Positions 61,501 through 64,000 of a stretch of DNA of 64,000 bases are shown here, piece by piece. The stretch lies in assembly GCA_004352715.1 (NCBI GenBank), contig SCFE01000049.1, forward strand, positions 187,849 through 251,848, read 5' to 3'. Under the pieces are notes generated by a model. That model ran no database searches and was not told the origin of the DNA. It saw only the letters and a list, made by a program, of their open reading frames with translations. The position numbers were made by a program, and so were the translations under genes. Source of the stretch: Hofstenia miamia. Lineage: Eukaryota; Xenacoelomorpha; Acoela. The stretch's first letter is position 1; each line of letters opens with the position of its first letter.

Positions 61501-62082
61501 ACATTTGAAAGAATTGCACGTCTAACCACCCCAGATAATTAGCGGTGTGGCGATCACAAGGAAATCAAACGCGCACGATTTCTTCGTGATCGTCACATCG
61601 CTAATTATCTCAGGTGGCTAGACGTGCGATCACTAAAAATGTGATAGATTACTTTTAAACAAAGCACTAGTCTAACCGTGGCCTAACTGTATAAATATGT
61701 TTCTAAATCTGATTTTAAGGTGACAATGCAGTTGTTCACTACAAATTGGTTTCACCTTCCGAATACTTTGAAGTCGACACTGATACAGGAATTTGCTTTG
61801 TAAAAGAAACCATTCTTTTACCTTATCAGGAATACGTCTTCTTTGTTCAAGCTTACGATTTGGGGAATCCGAGCTTAACATCAAAGTTAGTATTTATTTA
61901 TGTCAAAGTATAAAATTATCTACCTTTTCTAAACATTAAGCAACTTCGTTATAGTTAAAAAAACATTACGTTCATATTCATAAGTTATAAAATATATATT
62001 TTGAACAGTCGCCGCTGTTTTCCGACATCTTCTTCACCCTGGAATTGCGTGGTTTCTCTATATTTCAAGGATGTGCAAAACG
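28625..62082 (+). CDS. Cadherin-family gene, partial (13 exons visible, one pair duplicated)
   Basis: Exons at 34708, 35917, 38636, 39553, 49042, 49952, 51854, 53045, 53785, 60154, 60948, 61720 and 62009 join with consistent phases, giving one long frame of extracellular cadherin repeats. Linker motifs ending successive repeats are LNVNDVNELP, LIVNDVPEQPWF, LVRNINEFDPAF and SILDANDHEPVL, with FDYE-type motifs before each. These are the calcium-binding DxNDNxP and DYE-like signatures of cadherins, although several are degenerate. No signal peptide, membrane segment or cytoplasmic tail is seen, so both ends lie outside. Cadherins act in calcium-dependent cell adhesion or planar polarity; which subtype this is cannot be told. 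Confidence 0.85.
29834..30157 (+). CDS. Cadherin exon, first copy (probable false duplicate)
   Basis: Acceptor ATTACAG, donor CTA|gtaagt. It encodes STYLALKPS, then LEFDYEATTVVNCEISV and GTLTIEVNNIDDSS, the end of one cadherin repeat and the start of the next. Phase 1 at its end fits the exon at 38636. The identical copy is at 35917-36240. Confidence 0.7.
30316..30720 (+). mobile_element. Mariner 5' portion, truncated copy
   Basis: The inverted-repeat start TACGAGGGTTGTGTAATAAG and the N-terminal part of a mariner transposase (SVRKILHEKLRLNK, MLTQEQKNERVKWCQEIL) are present. The sequence stops at the adapter at 30721. It duplicates 36399-36803. Confidence 0.85.
30721..30756. other. Nextera/Tn5 adapter remnant and 18-N gap
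   Basis: CTGTCTCTTATACACATC (30721-30738) is the reverse complement of the Tn5 mosaic-end sequence used in Nextera libraries. Ns follow at 30739-30756. This is contamination from library construction, not genomic sequence. Confidence 0.95.
30827..31421. mobile_element. Fold-back / long-TIR element, about 595 bp
   Basis: Two arms of roughly 290-300 bp form an imperfect inverted repeat. The left edge ACGGGCTCTAGACACTGTGG (30831) pairs with ACGCGTTCTAGATACTATGG read on the minus strand from 31418. Inner landmarks GTATCCAGCGCC and TTCGATTTTC occur in both arms, and the centre lies near 31120-31140. It is embedded in (TA)n sequence, so insertion at TA is plausible but the target duplication cannot be separated. 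No coding potential; it looks like a non-autonomous DNA transposon. Confidence 0.85.
31422..34525. other. AT-rich intronic sequence with (TA)n tracts
   Basis: TA microsatellites lie at about 31424-31456 and 31725-31772. No exon or transposon was recognised in the remainder. Confidence 0.5.
34526..34594. repeat. (TA)n microsatellite
   Basis: A long TA array ends in TTTACATATA just before the second copy of the duplicated block. Confidence 0.95.
34708..34896 (+). CDS. Cadherin exon (retained copy)
   Basis: Same as 28625-28813. This copy is preferred because it is physically continuous, past the gap, with the rest of the mariner and then the downstream exons. It is Thr/Val-rich with two Cys (TNCAQVTGC). 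Donor ambiguity is as in the first copy. Confidence 0.65.
35917..36240 (+). CDS. Cadherin exon (retained copy)
   Basis: Acceptor ATTACAG, donor CTA|gtaagt. It contains LEFDYEATTVV and LTIEVNNIDD, and a Cys pair near FCAASCTNC. Splicing to 38636 gives an uninterrupted frame (NLDS|S|GLITFD). Confidence 0.8.
36399..37600 (+). mobile_element. Mariner transposon, about 1.2 kb, decayed
   Basis: Terminal inverted repeats: TACGAGGGTTGTGTAATAAG at the left and, on the minus strand, TACAAAGGTTGCGCAAGAAG at the right, both next to TA as mariner requires. Transposase parts in order: a helix-turn-helix region (FGD...FNWF...FRCG), SVRKILHEKLRLNK, MLTQEQKNERVKWCQEIL, VSGEENWIYSF, LLHHENAPA, PPYSPDLAPCDFFVF, and near the end DKWFQRMKNCID and SPCEYFEKF. 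The frame is interrupted by stops, frameshifts and the 21-N gap. It sits in the intron between the exons at 35917 and 38636. Confidence 0.9.
36804..36930. other. Adapter remnants around a 21-N gap, with a 79-bp repeat
   Basis: CTGTCTCTTATACACATC (36804-36821) and AAGAGACAG (36843-36851) are the two halves of a Tn5 mosaic-end junction around Ns 36822-36842. Bases 36852-36930 repeat 36725-36803 exactly. This is a mate-pair junction built into the assembly. Confidence 0.95.
37601..38635. other. Intron sequence, nothing recognised
   Basis: AT-rich, without an exon or transposon I can identify. Confidence 0.4.
38636..38808 (+). CDS. Cadherin exon
   Basis: Acceptor ATTCCTAG, donor ATT|gtaaga. It encodes GLITFDSSPNFDYEESS, a typical DYE motif, then QLILNVNDVNELP, a repeat-ending calcium-binding linker. 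It enters in phase 2 and ends in phase 0, matching its neighbours. Confidence 0.9.
39553..39634 (+). CDS. Cadherin exon
   Basis: Acceptor TATTTTAG, donor CCAG|gtatgc. It encodes LNIDENYPFYSTTREVITIW, the A-strand and ENxP-type start of a cadherin repeat, ending at AIDP|D. Phases fit 38808 and 49042. Confidence 0.85.
39635..41725. other. Intron sequence, nothing recognised
   Basis: A 101-codon open frame at 39900-40205 has no recognisable family and no splice context that fits the gene. The rest is AT-rich. Confidence 0.4.
41726..42745 (-). pseudogene. CR1/Jockey-like LINE fragment, RT and C-terminal part
   Basis: On the minus strand: KKGVPQGTVLGPGFFSL (RT block), SVNDL, a QYVDDVIS catalytic-box relic, NQLTININKTQFIIF, and further on KDKALLNALVLS and a YNYGCALLHYMPI segment typical of the region after RT in CR1/Jockey-clade LINEs. 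Stops and frameshifts are frequent. The 5' end is truncated near 42745; endonuclease and ORF1 are absent. It lies antisense in a cadherin intron. Confidence 0.8.
42269..42352. repeat. Two-unit tandem repeat, 42 bp, inside the LINE fragment
   Basis: The block starting TGCTTGATCTATTTTCAGAA occurs at 42269 and 42311 without visible difference. It is a local duplication within the decayed LINE. Confidence 0.9.
42746..45089. other. Intron sequence, nothing recognised
   Basis: AT-rich. A short G/C-rich patch with GGGGTGGGGGC lies near 44837. No coding signal was recognised. Confidence 0.4.
45090..47190 (+). pseudogene. PiggyBac (PGBD-like) transposase relic, interrupted
   Basis: N-terminal acidic region (EDDSDFATDDDDGDSNGN, 45090-45326); a segment TDKLVDKIVTYTINSI near 45555-45600 typical of the start of the transposase domain; then, after an insertion, GTDEYTKYLVNELSKY and GCNLSMDR (46386-46500), FTIIGTTRHDKKGIPAVLK in another frame, VIELYDHRK, SWPLNALAF, and a C-terminal cysteine-rich tail (KPKCGRCKKFM...KQHMQYIFSDC). 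This order is that of piggyBac transposases. Stops and frameshifts abound. I found no convincing TTAA-flanked terminal repeats. Confidence 0.8.
45609..46370 (-). mobile_element. Retroposon-like insertion within the piggyBac relic
   Basis: The piggyBac coding similarity stops near 45605 and resumes near 46385. The intervening block begins with (TAA)6 and, on the minus strand, ends with ATAAAGTCATTC then (ATT)n, a tail typical of non-LTR retroelements. A 95-codon minus frame (45925-46212) and others are open, but I recognise no domain. Confidence 0.55.
47640..47967 (-). pseudogene. CR1/Jockey-like LINE RT fragment, downstream half
   Basis: Minus strand: NLDAPQETVLSLILFALYVN (RT block), IYQFANDTCIL (the FADD box with Asp changed to Asn) and NKLKINSDKTQF. 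It continues the fragment at 48850-48960 across the TIR insertion. Confidence 0.8.
47968..48849. mobile_element. 882-bp TIR element nested in a LINE, with CCACCAGTGG-rich ends
   Basis: Left end CCCACGTAGCCAAATACTGG and right end (minus strand) CCCATGTAGCCACCGCCAGT form imperfect terminal inverted repeats, both followed by CCACTGGTGG-type palindromic motifs. Internally the left 165 bp and right 180 bp are dense in CCACCAGTGG and CCACTGGTGG; the middle (about 48140-48665) is AT-rich and non-coding. The element splits the RT frame of a LINE. Removing 47968-48849 plus one TG restores that frame exactly, so a 2-bp TG target duplication (47966-47967, 48850-48851), or none, fits. I cannot assign a superfamily. 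Confidence 0.8.
48850..48960 (-). pseudogene. CR1/Jockey-like LINE RT fragment, upstream half
   Basis: Minus strand reads IISFLSNHKQRVKIENIFQK, matching the region just before the GVPQG block in these LINEs. It joins 47967 in frame when the nested element is removed. The LINE is lost upstream of about 48960. Confidence 0.7.
49042..49113 (+). CDS. Cadherin exon
   Basis: Acceptor TTTTCAG, donor ATAG|gtataa. It encodes NGTTLAVTIDSTDPSGFENF, joining the previous exon as DP|D|NGTT. A 72-bp exon; phase 1 at both ends. Confidence 0.85.
49952..50208 (+). CDS. Cadherin exon
   Basis: Acceptor AATTTAG, donor CAT|gtaaat. It encodes INGSFILETDPDF, FDYEDGIRKFQIAIRASDG and ETITLIVNDVPEQPWF: the core and terminal linker of a cadherin repeat. 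It ends at RFYIDEH, the start of the next repeat. Confidence 0.9.
50426..50835. mobile_element. 410-bp TTAA-flanked TIR element
   Basis: Terminal inverted repeats of about 33 bp begin GAGCCGTTACACCTCTCG at both ends, with one or two mismatches further in. Both are flanked by TTAA (50422-50425 and 50836-50839), the target duplication of piggyBac- and Kolobok-type transposons. It is too short for a transposase and so non-autonomous, yet it carries a small cysteine-rich ORF. Confidence 0.9.
50590..50739 (+). CDS. 49-residue cysteine-rich ORF inside the TTAA element
   Basis: ATG at 50590, TAA at 50737-50739. The peptide is rich in Cys and Arg/Lys (MVELSCNCRKGRCVRCSGC, then YRCGCTCEKRRRKL), with CxC and CxxC spacing suggesting a zinc-binding fold. 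Some transposases end in cysteine-rich DNA-binding domains, so this could be a leftover transposase C-terminus; that is inference. It could also be a chance ORF, since it is short. Confidence 0.45.
   Translation: MVELSCNCRKGRCVRCSGCYRCGCTCEKRRRKLTFFRISNCFEGFRCIP
51854..52064 (+). CDS. Cadherin exon
   Basis: Acceptor GTTTTAG, donor ACAG|gtatgc. It encodes IALGTLTGLTSSTEGC, GVFLVDLSDP and NPYFTVVDDGT. It continues the repeat begun by IDEH in the previous exon; phase 0 in, phase 1 out. Confidence 0.85.
53045..53136 (+). CDS. Cadherin exon
   Basis: Acceptor ATTTAG, donor GTA|gtaagt. It encodes KFYLHVQTDINYEDVC, with NYED in the place of the cadherin DYE motif, and ends HQFNLV. Phases match both neighbours. 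Confidence 0.85.
53171..53478. repeat. 64-bp direct repeat in an intron
   Basis: GCCTTATCACTTTACAACCC and the following sequence to about 64 bp occur at 53171-53234 and 53415-53478, offset 244, without visible difference. The 180 bp between are unrelated. Confidence 0.9.
53785..53978 (+). CDS. Cadherin exon
   Basis: Acceptor TGTTTAG, donor AAC|gtaaga. It encodes IYAVDETGLKS, ATIRMLVRNINEFDPAF (linker) and SVVENSLYGTVVGEV, the start of the next repeat. Phase 2 at its end is completed by the first base of the exon at 60154. Confidence 0.9.
53979..55634. other. Intron sequence, nothing recognised
   Basis: AT-rich. Overlapping short open frames near 55139-55339 on both strands are not supported by any motif. 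Confidence 0.4.
55635..56570 (-). pseudogene. RTE-like LINE, 5'-truncated 3' part
   Basis: On the minus strand from about 56570: an RT start with one stop (GGR*GDTLSP), NLRFADDIVLFAES with the FADD catalytic box, EVTEYKYLGRLITSG, MDTVILPAMAYGAETWTL, WAGHIARMN and RAKRRWRDDIEEAVG, ending WRPSASSGMNG before a (GAT)n-type tail at 55635-55650. Block order and tail fit RTE-clade LINEs. A frame change lies near 56130. Endonuclease and the front of RT are missing. Confidence 0.85.
56571..57890. other. Intron sequence, nothing recognised
   Basis: No exon or transposon was identified. Short open frames near 57194-57567 overlap in several frames without recognisable motifs. Confidence 0.4.
57891..60110 (-). 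pseudogene. hAT transposase relic, ZMYM1/DUF4371 type
   Basis: Minus strand in order: an N-terminal TTF-type-like region (about 59840-60100); FVRNTGNAKEHFSDGIPIHE, STGEALTDTLLRMLEEFRLS and YCREQG (59151-59501), matching the conserved TG-LT..LL..L and CRGQGYD region; a segment ending AIMETFKFSLS (58877-59077); and a C-terminal part with IDSINRSVKEHFKLL (58351-58590). CAGGGCGG at 57891 resembles a hAT terminal repeat, but no partner is seen at the right end. Stops and frameshifts make it non-functional. Confidence 0.75.
60154..60286 (+). CDS. Cadherin exon
   Basis: Acceptor TTTTTAG, donor GAA|gtatgt. It encodes YRNILTNVPSAND, YYFDYGLTHSTTNGFITVE and SPDYETVKE, a repeat core with a DYE-type motif. 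Its first base completes the split codon from 53978. Confidence 0.9.
60287..60947. other. Intron sequence, nothing recognised
   Basis: AT-rich with short TA tracts near 60317 and 60848. Confidence 0.4.
60948..61152 (+). CDS. Cadherin exon
   Basis: Acceptor TCTTTAG, donor CAAG|gtttaa. It encodes IVFAVTCRDV, ATATVTVSILDANDHEPVLN (a clear DxNDxxP linker) and AQLISYDIDQ. It ends one repeat and starts the next. Confidence 0.92.
61460..61683. mobile_element. 224-bp palindromic MITE with TAA target duplication
   Basis: Almost the whole element is one imperfect inverted repeat: GGCCACGGTTAGACTAGTG at 61460 pairs with CACTAGTCTAACCGTGGCC ending at 61683, and the inner segment around ATAATTAGCG also pairs. 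Both ends are flanked by TAA (61457-61459, 61684-61686), the 3-bp duplication typical of PIF/Harbinger-type elements. No coding capacity. Confidence 0.9.
61720..61885 (+). CDS. Cadherin exon
   Basis: Acceptor TTTTAAG, donor CAAA|gttagt. It encodes DNAVVHYKLVSPSEYFEVD, TDTGICFVKE and FFVQAYDLGNPSLTS, a canonical cadherin repeat core (FxVDxxTG; AxDxGxPSL). Confidence 0.92.
62009..62082 (+). CDS. Possible cadherin exon
   Basis: Acceptor TTGAACAG, donor AACG|gtaatt. In frame with the previous exon it reads CVVSLYFKDVQN, the final strand and linker of a repeat, ending in the phase common here. The segment before it (RRCFPTSSSPWN) is unusual, so the acceptor is uncertain. Confidence 0.5.
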
Positions 62083-62642
62083 GTAATTTACCAAGTATGG
62101 GATTATTCAAGAATTTTGGGAAAAATGAAAATTTATATACTTATATCAAACATCAGATAAAGGCAAACTACAAATTTACTTTAAGCAAGACTAACAATTT
62201 GACATCAACAGTGTGTTTATTACTCTTTTCACAGGCTTGACAAAGTTTTCTGAACGCAATTTCGTTTGGAATTTTTGGAAATTCTCCAATCGAATTTTAA
62301 ATATCAGTTCGTTTTCAGACGTTGTGAACGTTGTTCGTGCACGATTCTTTTAATAATTTGTATGTAACTCCCTCCTAGTTGCGGACCATATGTCCTTTTC
62401 TGCAGATATTGTACGCATTAAATTCTCCATTCTCTAAAATGTTTCATTCAGTTTGAGCGACCATTTAAATGTAGCTCAAAGACTTTTTGTGGAATTTTGG
62501 TATTTGATCGACAGTTACAATGCCAGTTACAGTGCCTTTTTTGCTCTAATGATCATTAATGATTTGTGGTTATGTCTTGGAAGTTTGTTCCACCTTTGTA
62601 TTTTTATGCGTGGGTTTTATTGTGTTTGGATACATTCAAGAG
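62083..62642. other. Probable intron, nothing recognised
   Basis: The frame stays open to TGA at 62238, but nothing past the donor at 62083 resembles a cadherin. Confidence 0.4.
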
Positions 62643-62646
62643 ATAT

Positions 62647-63627
62647 TGTAGAATCACGCGGGGGTATGCGGCAACTAAAAATTCGGTACTCTGACCCCAT
62701 TCAAACGGGTGCTCCATAGCGATAAAAAAATCAAGTATAAACCTAGCCGACATCCAGATTCCGACAAAACAACTTATCAGTAATTGAACATAACTATCTA
62801 GATTCCCACAAGAGTTGTGTCCACCAATTCCACACGGCATCACGCCGAAGTTCTACCATGAGGTAAGTGTTCCCTAGAGGAAAATAGGCCTCGCTACCCT
62901 ACATCAAGTCTCGATTTGTATTATCTATCTCAATGAAGTTTGTTATCTCTAATCTATGTATAAATCTGTAAGTATAAATAGCATGTAATTACCATGCACT
63001 CGTGAAAGCCAACAGGCATGATCTAACCACACTGTTTTTCATTAATTGCTTTGTCCGAACGCGTTGAAAAGGAGTAGGTTTTATAAACTAGCCGTATACC
63101 TATCCCTAACCTAATGAGCCAAGATTTGGGAAGCTGTTGACCAAATACTACCAGTCATTCCTGGGTTCTAGATTCCCAAACCCGAACCTATTCACTTATC
63201 GCAATCATAATAAATGTAATAACCAGAAATAAAAAAGAAAATAACACAAGGGATATAGCTAAAACAAATTGATTTTCGTCAACAACTCTTGACAATTCCT
63301 GCCTCACCTTTATACAGAAAAATTGTATTACCTGCTCTTGTTTCGTCAAATCGAAATTGATTCCCTCGCAACAGTTTAATTTAAGCAATATATAAAACAC
63401 CGAGGGGACAATTGAAATTATATTGCACAACAGAAAATGATTAAATACAAATTGATGATAATCACCAGGGCTATATTATTAAAATATTAAATAGTTAAAT
63501 ACTTTAAATACAAAAATAATTAAGTAAAAATTACTAATAATTACCTAATCACCATATCGATAATAGTGACTTTTGTACGAGTACCTACTTGTCTAATTTA
63601 TCGCTCAATTTTCTCTGAGTGACTACA
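62647..63627 (-). repeat. Solo LTR of the same Ty3/gypsy-type family
   Basis: On the minus strand it starts TGTAGTCACTCAGAG at 63627 and ends GCGTGATTCTACA at 62647, about 981 bp. It is flanked by ATAT on both sides (62643-62646, 63628-63631), a 4-bp target duplication as in copy C. No internal sequence is present, so it arose by LTR-LTR recombination. Confidence 0.85.
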
Positions 63628-63631
63628 ATAT

Positions 63632-64000
63632 TAAATGTAACATAGCTCCGAAGGTGTTGAAACAAAATCTCTGGATATTACCAGTTGTTACTGAGAGAGA
63701 GGCAAGCAGGCCCTAAGGTTTTCAGCAATCAAATTGCATTACATGTAAACAGTTCAATGACATACTATGAAATTTAGTCGAAACTTTAAATGCTTGTCTT
63801 GACAAAGAATACATGGAAAACCTGGGGAGGTTTATATGGGTTTTCTTAGTTTTTTGAAGCGTTATAAAATGATGTACCTAATATGGCCATATCTATAAAC
63901 TTTGAGGATATTTGCGGGATTTTGTAGTTTTTAGCGGAGTAGCAACGGTGTTGCATATGAAAATTTTTAGGAACACTCGCAAAATGAATTAAAATTACCA
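63632..64000. other. AT-rich sequence, nothing recognised
   Basis: This follows the solo LTR. No exon was recognised before the window ends. Confidence 0.4.

Noticed and set aside
62604-63430. Short minus-strand frames near the right edge
   Set aside because: They fall inside the solo LTR and have no recognisable domain.
1-64000. tRNA, rRNA or CRISPR features
   Set aside because: No cloverleaf-like or rRNA-like sequence and no regularly spaced short repeats were seen.

Overview
This window is animal nuclear DNA, AT-rich and intron-rich, most likely from an invertebrate; I cannot name the species. The evidence is a multi-exon cadherin-family gene with GT-AG introns, animal-type transposons (mariner, piggyBac, hAT, RTE and CR1/Jockey-like LINEs, Ty3/gypsy LTR elements), (TA)n microsatellites, and no bacterial gene organisation. 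It is a draft scaffold with six N-gaps. Four gaps separate un-merged copies of the same sequence, one (1000 N) separates near-identical copies with two possible readings, and two border a sequencing-adapter motif.

Left part (about 1.1-26 kb): a cluster of one family of LTR retrotransposons. LTRs are about 0.87-0.98 kb, start TGTAGA and end TCTACA. Copy A (minus, about 2426-12385) and copy B (plus, about 12400-20314) meet head to head, and copy C (plus, 20582-25956) follows with a 4-bp target duplication (CAAT). Across the copies I can read Gag with a zinc knuckle, a protease remnant, reverse transcriptase, RNase H and integrase. Between integrase and the polypurine tract all three copies also carry a long additional reading frame of about 1,100 codons. 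I do not recognise it; it ends at the same place in all three copies. Every copy is broken by stops, frameshifts or deletions. A solo LTR of the family, with its own 4-bp target duplication (ATAT), lies at 62647-63627.

Right part (about 28.6-62.1 kb): exons of one plus-strand cadherin gene. Thirteen exons join in frame and encode several extracellular cadherin repeats; the gene appears to run off both sides. Its first two visible exons occur twice (28.6-30.2 and 34.7-36.2 kb) inside a 2.2-kb duplication ending in a Nextera/Tn5 adapter, so the first copy is probably an assembly error. Introns are packed with decayed transposons: a mariner, a 0.6-kb fold-back element, two CR1/Jockey-like LINE fragments, a piggyBac relic, an RTE-like LINE, a hAT (ZMYM1-type) relic, and three TIR elements.

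Most interesting: the unidentified downstream ORF of the LTR family; an 882-bp TIR element with CCACCAGTGG-rich ends whose insertion into a LINE can be placed to the base by the reading frame; and a 410-bp TTAA-flanked element encoding a 49-residue cysteine-rich peptide.
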